Shown: positions 16,072-25,841 of the stretch, piece by piece
Layout of the letters: each line of letters begins with the position of its first letter
Position numbering within the stretch: position 1 is the first letter of the stretch
Source: an uncultured Schlesneria sp.
GTDB lineage: Bacteria > Planctomycetota > Planctomycetia > Planctomycetales > Planctomycetaceae
Direction of reading: 5' to 3'
DNA length: 41,907 nucleotides
NCBI GenBank assembly: GCA_903904835.1
Contig: CAIVEI010000104.1
Location: 1 to 41,907 of the forward strand
The notes under the pieces: generated by a model
What the model saw: only the letters and a program-made list of their open reading frames with translations
The model's database searches: none
What the model was told of the DNA's origin: nothing
Position numbers and translations under genes: made by a program

Positions 16072-18542
16072 TATTTCACTTCGTCGCTGACGACAATTCG
16101 CATTCCATAAAACGATCGTACGACAAATGCCATCGAGATGGCCAGCAGACCCAGTGCAATGGCTACTGTCAACAGAGACCCCAGGTTCTCGTGCATGGAA
16201 ACACCTAGCGGCACCGCCAGTAAACCGAAAAGCGTAGTGAACTTGATGATTGGATTGAGTGCCACTGAGGACGTATCCTTAAATGGATCGCCCACAGTGT
16301 CGCCAACAACGCAAGCCGCGTGAAGATCCGTTCCCTTGGCTTTCAATTCGGTTTCCACGAGCTTCTTGGCATTGTCCCAGGCGCCCCCTGCATTCGCCAT
16401 GAAGATTGCCTGATACAGCCCGAAAATGGCGATCGAGACAAGGTAACCGATGAAGAAGTACGGTTCCATAAACGCAAAACTGAGAGTGGTGAAAAACACG
16501 GTCATGAAGATGTTGAACATCCCTTCCTGAGCGTATTTCGTGCAGATCTCGACGACCTTTTTGCTGTCTTCAACCGATGCCTTCTTGATGCTTTCGTCCA
16601 GATTGATTTTTTGTTTGATGAATTCTACTGCCCGATAGGCACCTGTTGTCACCGCCTGGATCGAAGCACCTGTAAACCAGTAGATCACGGCCCCGCCTGC
16701 GATCAAACCGAGCAGAAACGGTGGATAAAGAATCGACAGCTTGACGACCAGATCCGATTGAAGGCCGTTCGTCAGATCCAGCACGATCGAAAAGATCATC
16801 GTTGTTGCTCCGACAACTGCGGTACCGATCAGGACTGGCTTGGCTGTTGCTTTGAATGTATTCCCTGCACCGTCGTTCTTTTCAAGATTGTCTTTGGCTC
16901 GCTCAAAATCGGGGGTAAACTGAAAGTTTGTTTCCAGGTCTTGCTGAATACCCGGCAGCGATTCGATGGTCGATAATTCATAGACCGATTGGGCATTGTC
17001 GGTGACAGGACCATAGCTGTCGACGGCAATTGTTACGGGTCCCATGCCGAGGAAACCGAACGCAACCAGGCCGAATGCAAAGACCGCCGGGGCGAGCATC
17101 ATTTGCTCGCTGATCAATGTGCTGACCAGATAGGCCACGGTCATCAACAGCAGAATGATCATTCCCAACCAGTAGGCACTGAAATTTCCGGCGACTAATC
17201 CCGACAGGATATTCAGCGAAGCGCCTCCCTGTCCTGAGGAGGTCACTACTTCCCGGACATGTCCCGATTCTGTTGAGGTAAACAGCTTGACGACTTCCGG
17301 GATGATCGCCCCGGCGAGCGTTCCACACGTGATGATGATCGACAACTTCCACCACAACGACGAATCGCCCACCGACGGGATGAGTGTGGCCGAAACGATA
17401 AACGTCAGGATGACCGAGATGATTGACGTGAGCCAGACCAGTGTGGTCAGCGGGGCTTCAAAGTTAAAGCTTTCGAGTTTGCCGTATTTCTTCAATGCCA
17501 TCGATTCGTTGATGAAGTACGAAGCTCCCGAAGCGACAACCATCATCACTCGCATCATAAAGATCCAGACCAGCAACTGAATCTGAATGGTTGGGTTTTT
17601 GACTGCGAGCAAAATAAATGTGATCAGCGCGACTCCTGTCACGCCATATGTCTCGAATCCATCGGCCGAGGGCCCGACAGAATCGCCGGCATTATCGCCG
17701 GTGCAGTCCGCGATCACGCCAGGGTTTCTCGCATCGTCCTCTTTGATTTTGAAGACGATCTTCATCAGATCTGCACCAATATCGGCGATTTTCGTAAAAA
17801 TCCCCCCGGCGACTCGAAGAGCAGCAGCCCCCAGCGATTCTCCAATAGCGAACCCGATAAAGCATGGCCCTGCATAAGCACCCGGCACGAACATGAGAAT
17901 GATCAGCATCAACAAAAGTTCCACGCTGATCAAAAGCATTCCAATACTGATTCCTGCTTTGAGCGGGATCGCATAACACGGGAAGGCGTTGCCGGTCAGG
18001 CTGGCAAATGCGGTGCGAGAATTCGCGTATGTGTTCACGCGAATTCCAAACCAGGCGACAAAGTAACTTCCCAGGATCCCGATCACGCTAAAGACCAGAA
18101 TTGTCGCGACTTTTGACCACTCCAATGATTCGACATACTTGAAATACAGAACGATGACTGCCCCGATGAACAGCCAAAGCGTGAAAAGAAACTTCCCTTG
18201 AGTCAGCAGATACGTTTTGCATGTCGCGTAAATGAGCTCTGACACCTCAAGCATCGATGAGTGAACCGGAAGCCGTTTCAATTGGGCGGAAACAACGAGA
18301 CCAAAGATAATCCCGGCAATCGAGACCACCAGTCCCAGCCATAGCAAATCACGTCCGCCAACACTGCCAAAAAGAAACTTGACGCCATTCAGATCAGGTA
18401 GAACCAGACTCGCTTCACTTCCCGTGTGATGGGTCGGCTCGGCTGCGACGATGCTTTCAGACATCAACACGAGTCCGATCAATATCAAGAGGGAATGGAG
18501 CAGAATACTCCGCTTCTTCCTTTGATTAACACATGAAGACAT
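16071..18542 (-). CDS. hppA: Membrane-bound K+-independent H+-translocating pyrophosphatase
   Basis: About 823 residues from the ATG at 18542, which opens a signal peptide (residues 10-32, RSILLHSLLILIGLVLMSES, then AAEP). The same frame stays open to 18839, adding 99 residues; neither start has a clear ribosome site, so the end is uncertain. About 15-16 membrane spans. Substrate-binding acidic motifs are EDDARNP, DCTGDNAGDSVGPSADGFET (usual form [20 protein letters not shown]) and VVGDTVGDPFKDTSSVALNP. GNTFKATAKP has Lys where K+-dependent enzymes have Ala, so it should be a K+-independent proton pump driven by PPi hydrolysis. Upstream partner of plsC. Confidence 0.92.
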   Translation of the reverse strand: MSSCVNQRKKRSILLHSLLILIGLVLMSESIVAAEPTHHTGSEASLVLPDLNGVKFLFGSVGGRDLLWLGLVVSIAGIIFGLVVSAQLKRLPVHSSMLEVSELIYATCKTYLLTQGKFLFTLWLFIGAVIVLYFKYVESLEWSKVATILVFSVIGILGSYFVAWFGIRVNTYANSRTAFASLTGNAFPCYAIPLKAGISIGMLLISVELLLMLIILMFVPGAYAGPCFIGFAIGESLGAAALRVAGGIFTKIADIGADLMKIVFKIKEDDARNPGVIADCTGDNAGDSVGPSADGFETYGVTGVALITFILLAVKNPTIQIQLLVWIFMMRVMMVVASGASYFINESMALKKYGKLESFNFEAPLTTLVWLTSIISVILTFIVSATLIPSVGDSSLWWKLSIIITCGTLAGAIIPEVVKLFTSTESGHVREVVTSSGQGGASLNILSGLVAGNFSAYWLGMIILLLMTVAYLVSTLISEQMMLAPAVFAFGLVAFGFLGMGPVTIAVDSYGPVTDNAQSVYELSTIESLPGIQQDLETNFQFTPDFERAKDNLEKNDGAGNTFKATAKPVLIGTAVVGATTMIFSIVLDLTNGLQSDLVVKLSILYPPFLLGLIAGGAVIYWFTGASIQAVTTGAYRAVEFIKQKINLDESIKKASVEDSKKVVEICTKYAQEGMFNIFMTVFFTTLSFAFMEPYFFIGYLVSIAIFGLYQAIFMANAGGAWDNAKKLVETELKAKGTDLHAACVVGDTVGDPFKDTSSVALNPIIKFTTLFGLLAVPLGVSMHENLGSLLTVAIALGLLAISMAFVVRSFYGMRIVVSDEVK

Positions 18543-18882
18543 TCGGTCATTCAGCGCTTCACGTGAGGAAGTTGAGAGCCGCTGCATGCGGCTCGCCAGG
18601 AGATCCCGCTCCATGAACCAGAGAAACTCTGGCGATACTTCCAGCATCAATTTCCTCAAGAGAAGTCTCATCCACATGCGAAGTACATCCGGTCGGCCAA
18701 TGATTTCAAAAAACTTACGATTTTGAAATAAACTAGCCACATACGTAAAGAGAGGCAACCGTTGATGCATCGTGAAATTCATTCGTTGTTTTAATAATTC
18801 CCAGTGTTGGGATGATGTGGATTTCCGGTAACCTATCACCGTCGAGCCGTGTCTTCACGTAAAAAATTTGGAACCAGGACGA

Positions 18883-20268
18883 ATGAACACATCACAATTA
18901 CGGAAGTTAGGCGTTCCCGAAGAATGCCTTGGCGCGGCGATCGAAGGGATTCAGCAGGCCGTCCAAGCGGAAGAACTGCGAGGCAGGGAAGTGAAACAGT
19001 TGATCGGGAAAGTTCTTGCCTCACCTTCTGATTACGCAGACCATCCTCATTTTGGTCGATTAGCCTGCGAGGTCATGGAAGCAGCGAATTTCTCACGACC
19101 CGCGCCCATTGATTACCAGGTCTGGGGTGAGGAAATCGACAATGCCTGCCGGGCACAGATGCGTCAAGCCTGTGCTCTTCCGATGGCGGTTGCCGCTGCG
19201 TTAATGCCAGATGCTCACGTCGGTTACGGCTTGCCGATTGGTGGCGTACTGGCGTTGGAAAACGCGGTGGTTCCGTTTGCCGTGGGTGTCGATATTGCCT
19301 GTCGGATGAAGTTATCCGTGCTGGATGTTCCCCCGTCAGAACTGACCGACAATTTCCATCGGTTTAAAAGTGCGATTGAGAAGGGGACTCGATTCGGCGT
19401 GGGATCGGTGCATGAACGACCGCAGCAACATGAAGTGATGGATGCCGACTGGACGGTTTCTCGGATTACGCGAGAATACCGCGACAAAGCCTGGAAACAA
19501 CTTGGCACTTCAGGCTCGGGAAATCACTTCGTCGAGTTTGGTGTCTTGACGCTCCCGCAGCGGGACGAGGAACTCGGATTGGATCAGGGCGAGTACGTTG
19601 CCTTGATGAGCCACAGCGGAAGCCGTGGTACGGGACAAGCCGTCTGCGACACCTACAGCAACATCGCCAGATCACGTTTGCCAAAACGCTACGAAGATCT
19701 GGGTCGCCTCGCCTGGCTCGACATGGAGGGCGAAGCGGGCCAGGAGTACTGGGCCGCGATGAATTTAATGGGTGAGTATGCTGCCGCGAATCATCATGTG
19801 ATTCATCGGTTGGTCTCGCAGATTGTCGGCGGACGGATTCTCGCCGGGATCGAAAACCATCACAACTTTGCCTGGAAGGAAGTCCACGACGGACGCGAAT
19901 TGATCGTCCATCGCAAAGGAGCAACCCCAGCCGGGCTAGGTGTTCTAGGCGTGATTCCCGGTTCGATGGCTGACCCGGCATTCATCGTGCGAGGTAAGGG
20001 AAACGCAGCGAGTTTGAATTCGGCATCACACGGAGCAGGGCGTCGAATGAGTCGCACGGCAGCACGTGACAAATACAGTTGGCGAGCCGTCCAAAGGGAC
20101 CTGGAGGTCAAAGGAGTTCGCGTCCTGTCCGCCGGCGCAGATGAAGTCCCTTACGCGTACAAAAACATTCTGGATGTGATGCGCGAACAAGAAGATCTCG
20201 TAGAAATCGTAGCTCGCTTCGACCCCAAGATCGTCAAAATGAGCGACGACGGGAAATCGGAAGACTGA
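18883..20268 (+). CDS. rtcB: RtcB family RNA ligase
   Basis: 461 residues from the ATG at 18883 (AGGAC just upstream). Metal and guanylate-site motifs are visible in order: PDAHVGYGLPIGG, GVDIACRM (Cys ligand), GTSGSGNHFVEFG, MSHSGSRGTG, ENHHNFAW and the catalytic-His block ASHGAGRRMSR. It would join RNA 2',3'-cyclic phosphate or 3'-phosphate ends to 5'-OH ends using GTP and Mn2+. It belongs to the RtcB family but differs from the E. coli sequence in several motifs (for example DAHVGYG). No archease, RtcA or RtcR is nearby. It diverges from hppA. Confidence 0.92.
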   Translation: MNTSQLRKLGVPEECLGAAIEGIQQAVQAEELRGREVKQLIGKVLASPSDYADHPHFGRLACEVMEAANFSRPAPIDYQVWGEEIDNACRAQMRQACALPMAVAAALMPDAHVGYGLPIGGVLALENAVVPFAVGVDIACRMKLSVLDVPPSELTDNFHRFKSAIEKGTRFGVGSVHERPQQHEVMDADWTVSRITREYRDKAWKQLGTSGSGNHFVEFGVLTLPQRDEELGLDQGEYVALMSHSGSRGTGQAVCDTYSNIARSRLPKRYEDLGRLAWLDMEGEAGQEYWAAMNLMGEYAAANHHVIHRLVSQIVGGRILAGIENHHNFAWKEVHDGRELIVHRKGATPAGLGVLGVIPGSMADPAFIVRGKGNAASLNSASHGAGRRMSRTAARDKYSWRAVQRDLEVKGVRVLSAGADEVPYAYKNILDVMREQEDLVEIVARFDPKIVKMSDDGKSED

Positions 20269-20717
20269 TCGAGTGAAGTCACCGCGCCCAGTCGATCCGG
20301 TCGAACAATTGTTGCAGTTTGGAAATCCGATCGGGGCAAACTGAGTACCAGCGGCCGATTGCGATTTTAAAGGGAACAGAGTTCGGCATATAGCAATTGT
20401 TCGCGCGTTGTCCAGGCGAGTCGGGGTGCGATAGCCCTCGGACTCTTCGTCCGTCACGTTCGACGACGAAATGAACCAAACAAACGCGGGGTGGTTTATG
20501 TCAACCGACCGTCGGTCCGTATTCGCCGAGAAAAGAGTCCGGCTGACGCACGCCGGCTCGCCTCGACTGTTAGTTCCGCGTATTTCGTGGTCAAAACTCT
20601 TTTGGTTTTTGGCAGAGTAAGTCGGTTTTCAAAACGTTCCCTTCGCTCTACAACAGAGCATAAAAAAACGAGTACGAATCGGTCCCGTTTCAGCGGCCCC
20701 ACTTCCCAAGGAAAACC
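20269..20717. other. Gene-free stretch, 449 bp
   Basis: No coding frame is convincing. At 20539-20556 CCGGC and GCCGG flank an 8-base spacer, reminiscent of a palindromic dispersed repeat, but there is only one copy in the window. Confidence 0.4.
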
Positions 20718-21509
20718 ATGATGCAGCGTCGAACATTTCTTCAGTCATCAATCACTGCAGGAGGACTTGCAACGATGCCAGCGCTGGTGAGCGGTGCCGA
20801 TGTCGCACCTGAAAACGGGGGACGTGAATTCTTCGAATTGCGCACCTACGCCTTGAAGCCCGACAAACAGGCGATCCTGGATCGATATTTCTCTGGGTCG
20901 TTAATCCCGGCCCTGAACCGGTTGGGGATCAAGAAGGTCGGCGTCTTTTACGAAACGCCTGTCCCGTCCAGTCCCGTTGCTCATCTGCTGATTCCGTATC
21001 AAAGTCTCGGGCAAATGGCCGCTGTCAATGCGAGCCTGGCTGATGATCAGGACTACCAGAAATCGGCGGCCGACTACCTGGCAACCCCCGCGACCGATCC
21101 CATTTACGACAGGATTGAAAGTTCTTTGCTGTCGGCATTTGAAACGATGCCACGTCTGGAAACTCCGGCGAAAAAGGCGCGTTTGTACAACCTGCGTATC
21201 TACGAAAGTCACAACGAAGCGGCGAGTAAGAAAAAGATCGAAATGTTCAACAAGGGCGAGATCGCGATCTTCCGACGCACCGGTCTGACACCCGTCCTGT
21301 TCGGCGAAGCGATTCTCGGAACCCGCATCCCGAACCTGACGTATTTGCTCGCGTTTGATGACGAAGCCGCGCGAGTGGAAGCCTGGAACAAATTCCGATC
21401 CGATCCAGAATGGATCAAACTCAAATCGATCCCCGAATACGAAGACAAGCGAATCGTGTCCAAGATCACGAACAAGCTACTCACACCCGCCGAGTATTCG
21501 CAGATCTAG
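20718..21509 (+). CDS. NIPSNAP family protein with Tat-type signal
   Basis: 263 residues. QRRTFLQSSITAGGLATMPA is a twin-arginine-like leader with cleavage after residue 27 or so (LVSGAD). Two ferredoxin-like NIPSNAP repeats follow: FFELRTYALKPDKQAILDRY and RLYNLRIYESHNEAASKKKI, the second with IFRRTGLTPVLFGEAILG. The duplicated layout is standard for exported bacterial NIPSNAP proteins. The biochemical role is unknown. AAGGAAA precedes the start. A 13-bp perfect hairpin follows at 21565. Confidence 0.88.
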   Translation: MMQRRTFLQSSITAGGLATMPALVSGADVAPENGGREFFELRTYALKPDKQAILDRYFSGSLIPALNRLGIKKVGVFYETPVPSSPVAHLLIPYQSLGQMAAVNASLADDQDYQKSAADYLATPATDPIYDRIESSLLSAFETMPRLETPAKKARLYNLRIYESHNEAASKKKIEMFNKGEIAIFRRTGLTPVLFGEAILGTRIPNLTYLLAFDDEAARVEAWNKFRSDPEWIKLKSIPEYEDKRIVSKITNKLLTPAEYSQI

Positions 21510-21564
21510 CTCACGCCGGATGGAGCCATCATCAGTTGAGCGTTGGTTCTTGCGTTCGATGAAG

Positions 21565-21595
21565 ACTTTCCAACGCCATGAGCGTTGGAAAGTCT
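21565..21595 (+). terminator. Perfect 13-bp hairpin after the NIPSNAP gene
   Basis: GACTTTCCAACGC (21565-21577) and GCGTTGGAAAGTC (21583-21595) pair perfectly around CATGA, 55 bases after the stop codon. No U-tract follows; the position suggests a terminator or 3' stabiliser. Confidence 0.55.
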
Positions 21596-21645
21596 GGCAT
21601 GGAGATTAGTTCTACCGATTAAAGTTGGTTTTGAACGAGGACACG

Positions 21646-21935
21646 ATGATTGCGGTGACTTACCCGCACCTTACCGTTGATCAGTCTGGTGTGGCGACCA
21701 TCACTGGAACGACAGCCAAGGTTCTCGAAATCGCATTGGATCGCGCATCATTTAGGATGCCGATGAAGTTCAGCGGCATCATCCGCATCTTCCTCTGCTT
21801 TAAATCTACACCGCGCTGGCATATTATTACGACCATCAGACGGCGCAAGATGCGTTGATTGCAGGCCAACTCGATCGCGTTGCCGCTCTACAAACACAGA
21901 CAGAAAACCTTGACCTTCCTTGGAAATTGCCTTGA
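21646..21935 (+). pseudogene. DUF433 (antitoxin-like) gene broken by frameshift and stop
   Basis: The frame opens at ATG 21646 behind CGAGGA and reads MIAVTYPHLTVDQSGVATIT then GTTAKVLEIALDRASF, the N-terminal half of DUF433 proteins. At about 21751-21755 the homology moves into the -1 frame: DADEVQRHHPHLPLL, then a TAA, then IYTALAYYYDHQTAQDALIA and GQLDRVAALQTQTENLD. This is the family's C-terminal half, where 'LGQIYSALAYYYDHQ' is usual. One indel plus a nonsense or small deletion at LL-stop-IY therefore inactivate it. DUF433 is a winged-helix-like domain found in toxin-antitoxin pairs with DUF5615 PIN-like toxins; no toxin is recognisable downstream. Confidence 0.75.
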
Positions 21936-22013
21936 AGAGCCCAAGGCCGCCGAATTGGCTTGTTTGCGATTGAGTGGCGACGACAATTCGACGTCGACTA
22001 TGATGAAATCGCC

Positions 22014-22976
22014 TTAGGCGACCATTTTCTTTAGTCGGTCAACCTGGCAGAAACTGCTGATGATCCAGACGAAGTTGGCGTTGTTCAGTTTTTGCTCACC
22101 GTTCCAGCGGTAGGCACACAGAAATCCGCCGTTGGCAACGCTGAAATCGAGGCAGGCGACGTTATCGGCCAGGATGACCGGCTGAGTCGCGTTCAGCCAA
22201 TAGTGGCCGATGAAAACGGGTTTGGCAGTCACCGGATACGGAGCAGCCTCCGCGTGGACGCTTGGATGAAGCTCGTGAGGACAGGCGACTTCCGTTGACT
22301 CAAAGGAGTACGATTCATAGGTATGACCATTGGGTGCGAGGTACCAACGAGTGCGCATCTTCGTTCGTAACTCGCCTTCCTTATCTTCGAAGGCGATCCC
22401 GTTTGGCAAGGCCGCCTTTTTGCCTCGGAGAATCTCTTCCGCGTGGTGGTATTCCTGATTTCCCGCTTTGCATGCAGTCTGCAGGAATTTGGTGGTAAGA
22501 CCCCCACGCCCTTGAATTGATCGTTCGAGCGTTGAGATCGATTCATCATTCCAGCAGGCATGGACAACCCGCAAGCCATCTAGATCCAACCACATTGGCA
22601 GTGTACGAAACCACTTAAGATACGAAGCAAGCTCGCCGGGCTTCAGTTGGTTATGTGTCTGACTGAGCTGTTTGATGTTCTTCCGGGAATGACGCCGCAG
22701 GAATTCGCCAGATTTTTCGGAATCCTCTGTGTGAAAGGCGAGGGCGTTCCACTCGTGATTTCCCATCACGGTCAAAGCGGTGCCGGCCTCGACCATGGAT
22801 CGAACTGTTTCGAGGACCTGCCGGATTTTTGAACCACGATCGATAAAATCGCCGAGAAAGATCACCTTTCGATCAGGATGACGATAGGCACCTTTGGATT
22901 TGGAGTACCCAAGTACACCCAGCAACTGAACGAGTTCGTCGGCATGGCCGTGAATATCACCGATCAGATCGTACAT
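22014..22976 (-). CDS. PPP-family metallophosphoesterase (ApaH/PrpE-like)
   Basis: 320 residues. The three metal-binding signatures of PPP phosphatases are intact and close together: LIGDIHGHADELVQLL at the N-terminus, IFLGDFIDRG near residue 45 and TVMGNHEWNALAF near 75; later His ligands are in VVHACWN and VFIGHYWL. Bacterial relatives hydrolyse diadenosine tetraphosphate or act as protein phosphatases; which applies here cannot be read. AAAGGA lies 11 bases upstream of the ATG. It is a single-gene unit convergent with the DUF433 remnant. Confidence 0.88.
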   Translation of the reverse strand: MYDLIGDIHGHADELVQLLGVLGYSKSKGAYRHPDRKVIFLGDFIDRGSKIRQVLETVRSMVEAGTALTVMGNHEWNALAFHTEDSEKSGEFLRRHSRKNIKQLSQTHNQLKPGELASYLKWFRTLPMWLDLDGLRVVHACWNDESISTLERSIQGRGGLTTKFLQTACKAGNQEYHHAEEILRGKKAALPNGIAFEDKEGELRTKMRTRWYLAPNGHTYESYSFESTEVACPHELHPSVHAEAAPYPVTAKPVFIGHYWLNATQPVILADNVACLDFSVANGGFLCAYRWNGEQKLNNANFVWIISSFCQVDRLKKMVA

Positions 22977-23164
22977 CGCGTGTCGTATCCTTTTGTCTGC
23001 GGAAACGAGGCTTAATTTTCAACTCGGAAAACTCCCCAGATCTGTTTTGCGACGGATTACAGCCAGAGTCATGACGAAAAACCGGGAATCATCCACAACG
23101 CCGCTGATGATTGCTATTCTACTCTCCTTCGTTTACGCCTCGCTGAAACAATGGAGCATACATC

Positions 23165-24271
23165 ATGAGCAATCGAGTCTGTCGATGGGGTATTCTTTCT
23201 GCCGCACACATCGCCCGAAAGAATTGGTTGGCGATTAAGAATTCTGAGAACGGCGTGATCACGGCAGTGGCCAGCCGTAGCGTTGCAAAAGCACAACAAT
23301 TTATCGACGAGTGCAACGCTCATTCTTTATTCGATCCAAAACCGACCGCCTTGGGAAGCTACGAAGAGTTGCTTCAACGACCGGATGTTGATGCCGTTTA
23401 TTTGCCGATTCCGACTGGTTTGCGTAAAGAATGGGTGATTCGCGCGGCGGAAGCGGGGAAACACGTTCTGGCCGAAAAGCCGGTTGGCTGTGATGCCGGC
23501 GAAGTGGCCGAGATGATTGCGGCGTGCAAGAAGAACAATGTCCAGTTCATGGACGGCGTCATGTTTATGCACAGTCTCAGGCTGAATAAGCTCCGTGAAA
23601 CGCTGAACGACGAACAAAGTGTCGGTCAGTTAAGGCGAATCACCAGTCAGTTCAGTTTCAATGGGACAGAGGAATTTGCGAAGAGTAACATTCGAGCCAG
23701 CGGTGAATTGGAACCGCTTGGCTGTCTTGGCGACCTTGGCTGGTACAACATTCGTTTTGCACTCTGGGTCATGAACTATCAGATGCCGCTGCGCGTCAGC
23801 GGTCGAATGCTGACGGAAGCTCGTCGAGCCGACAGCCAGTCCGCAGTCCCAACCGAATTTTCGGGGGAATTGTTTTTTGCTGATGGTGTTTCGTCGAGCT
23901 TTTACTGTTCATTTATGACTGAAACTCAACAATGGGCCAATATCAGCGGAACGAAGGGTTACGTCCAGGTAAAGGATTTCGTCGTTCCGTATTATGGAAA
24001 CGAGACTGCTTTTACCGTGACGAACGGCTGTTTGAATCAGAAAAGTTGCGACTTCAACATGGAGGATCACACTCGTCGCGTTGCGGTTCCCGAGTACAGC
24101 AACGGATGGTCAAATTCGCAGGAAACGAATCTGTTTCGGAATTTTTCGCACCTGGTTCTGACAGGCAAAAACGACCCAGTGTGGAGTGACATCGCCTGGA
24201 AGACCCAGAAGGTGATTGACGCTTGCCTGGCTTCCGCACGAGAACATGGAAAGATGATCGAACTCACATGA
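23165..24271 (+). CDS. Gfo/Idh/MocA family oxidoreductase
   Basis: 368 residues. The N-terminal Rossmann segment is RWGILSAAHIARKNWLAIKN followed by VITAVASRS; the dinucleotide loop is the less glycine-rich 'GILSAAHIA' form. The catalytic-Lys motif is VLAEKPVGCDAGEVAEMI, then VQFMDGVMFMHSLRL and the C-terminal substrate domain (LGCLGDLGWYNIRFAL). It is an NAD(P)-dependent dehydrogenase of a sugar or cyclitol. Its stop overlaps the ATG of the enolase-superfamily gene, so the two probably act in one catabolic route. Confidence 0.9.
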   Translation: MSNRVCRWGILSAAHIARKNWLAIKNSENGVITAVASRSVAKAQQFIDECNAHSLFDPKPTALGSYEELLQRPDVDAVYLPIPTGLRKEWVIRAAEAGKHVLAEKPVGCDAGEVAEMIAACKKNNVQFMDGVMFMHSLRLNKLRETLNDEQSVGQLRRITSQFSFNGTEEFAKSNIRASGELEPLGCLGDLGWYNIRFALWVMNYQMPLRVSGRMLTEARRADSQSAVPTEFSGELFFADGVSSSFYCSFMTETQQWANISGTKGYVQVKDFVVPYYGNETAFTVTNGCLNQKSCDFNMEDHTRRVAVPEYSNGWSNSQETNLFRNFSHLVLTGKNDPVWSDIAWKTQKVIDACLASAREHGKMIELT

Positions 24272-25401
24272 AGATTACCGAAATCGAAGTCATTCCATTG
24301 ACCGGCGCCACTGTCGACGGTGGTTGGCCACAGGGACATGAGCCACAAGAAAACCTGCATACGCTCGTCCAAATTCGTACGGACCAGGGTCTTTACGGAT
24401 GGGGGAGTTGCTTCACGTCTGGAACTTTGGTCGAAGGGTCTGTGGCTCTTCTTTGGCCCTTATTAAAAGGAGAATCTGCGGTCGAGCCGGAACGTGTTTC
24501 CGAAAAGCTGCGACAGTCGAGCTTCTGGCAAGGACGAGGGGGATCTGTCGAACACGCCATCAGTGGCATTGATATCGCCCTGTGGGACATCATGGGCAAA
24601 GCCTGCTCACAGCCAGTCTCTCGACTTCTCGGTGGAAACTACCGGCAACGGATCAAGCCGTACGGGTCGATTCTGTTCGATGAACCAGCAGCGTTGGCAG
24701 ATGCCTTGCGCAGTGTTGTTGATCGCGGTTTCAAAGCGATCAAGATGGGATGGAGGCCATTTGGCCGACGCGATCGCAAGTTCGACGAATTGTTGGTCCG
24801 TACCGCTCGCGAAACCGTGGGCGAACATGTTGAATTGATGGTCGACGCCGGGGGAAGCGAACAGTTCTGGCCGCATGGTACGAATTGGGCTCGTGAGACC
24901 GCCTTTATGCTCGACTATTACGATATCACTTGGTTCGAAGAACCTCTTCCTCCCGACGACATAGAAGGCTATATCGAACTCACACGAGTTTCCCCCGTTC
25001 CGATTGCCGGGGGCGAAGTTCTTACCCGCCGACAATCATTTATGCCGTGGCTGGAACGTCGGGCCGTTGACATTATCCAACCAGACTGCACGAAGAATGG
25101 TGGGCTATCAGAATCACGACGCCTGGCTTGGATGGCATTCGATCACAACGTCACGCTGGTTCCACATGGCTGGAACACCGCTGTTGGATTGGCAGCGGAC
25201 TTGCAGTTGTCTGCCGCAATTCCTGTTGCTCGATACGTCGAATATCTGACACCATGTGCCTATATCGAAGAACTTCCGGTAACGCCGTTTCAGGTCGACT
25301 CGGAAGGTTACCTGGAAATTCCGACCGGACCCGGACTTGGAATTGATATCGATGCCAAGCAACTCACAAAATTTGCTGGCAAACGCACGACCTATAAATA
25401 G
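24268..25401 (+). CDS. Mandelate racemase/muconate lactonizing enzyme family protein (sugar-acid dehydratase-like)
   Basis: 378 residues, enolase superfamily. ATG at 24268 overlaps the preceding stop (ATGA). The capping domain is followed by KAIKMGW, metal ligands Asp in LMVDAGGS and Glu in WFEEPLPPDD and GGEVLTRR, and a late His in LVPHGWNTAVG, the arrangement of MR/galactonate-dehydratase-like subgroups. With a Gfo/Idh/MocA dehydrogenase encoded immediately upstream, an aldonate or uronate dehydratase step is likely; the substrate is not determined. A 14-bp hairpin follows the stop. Confidence 0.88.
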   Translation: MKITEIEVIPLTGATVDGGWPQGHEPQENLHTLVQIRTDQGLYGWGSCFTSGTLVEGSVALLWPLLKGESAVEPERVSEKLRQSSFWQGRGGSVEHAISGIDIALWDIMGKACSQPVSRLLGGNYRQRIKPYGSILFDEPAALADALRSVVDRGFKAIKMGWRPFGRRDRKFDELLVRTARETVGEHVELMVDAGGSEQFWPHGTNWARETAFMLDYYDITWFEEPLPPDDIEGYIELTRVSPVPIAGGEVLTRRQSFMPWLERRAVDIIQPDCTKNGGLSESRRLAWMAFDHNVTLVPHGWNTAVGLAADLQLSAAIPVARYVEYLTPCAYIEELPVTPFQVDSEGYLEIPTGPGLGIDIDAKQLTKFAGKRTTYK

Positions 25402-25841
25402 GCGAATCGAAAAGATCGCTGGAACGTCTCAACACAGAACACTGTGTTGAGACGTCGGTCCAAAAAGATCTGTTGGCAAGATTTCGCACAAAGACTACAT
25501 TCCGCGCAGCTTAGTCCTCAGCATACTTTAGTGATGGATTGTTAATTTGCGTGGGCCGTATCGAGTAGTTGCTTGCGTTCTGCGGTTCGGCTGTCGCAAA
25601 ACTTAAAAACTGAATGTTAGTTGCCTCATCCAGCAATTCTCGCCTTCGGCGATCATTGACAACAGGATGTTTATATTGCGGCGCACTCTCGATTACCAGA
25701 TTGAATTACTTCGTCGAAAAAAGTGATTCACGATCCGTTCTTCGTTACGAAATGGATTCTTCGTTCGCATTGGCTGATCGTTCAAAATCGGGATCTTGGT
25801 AACAGTTTTTTTCAGAGAATTGCTGAAAGGAATCAAAAGCA
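25402..25841. other. Gene-free stretch, 440 bp
   Basis: Contains the hairpin at 25424-25455 near its left end; the rest presumably holds the leader and promoter of the PEP-CTERM metalloprotease. No convincing promoter boxes or gene seen. Confidence 0.45.
25424..25455 (+). terminator. Perfect 14-bp hairpin after the MR/MLE gene
   Basis: ACGTCTCAACACAG (25424-25437) pairs fully with CTGTGTTGAGACGT (25442-25455), loop AACA, 22 bases after the stop. Followed by CGGTCCAAAAAG, with no U-tract. Likely transcript end. Confidence 0.6.

Noticed and set aside
18868-18882. Earlier start for rtcB
   Set aside because: The ATG at 18883 has a better-placed ribosome site and matches the usual N-terminus.
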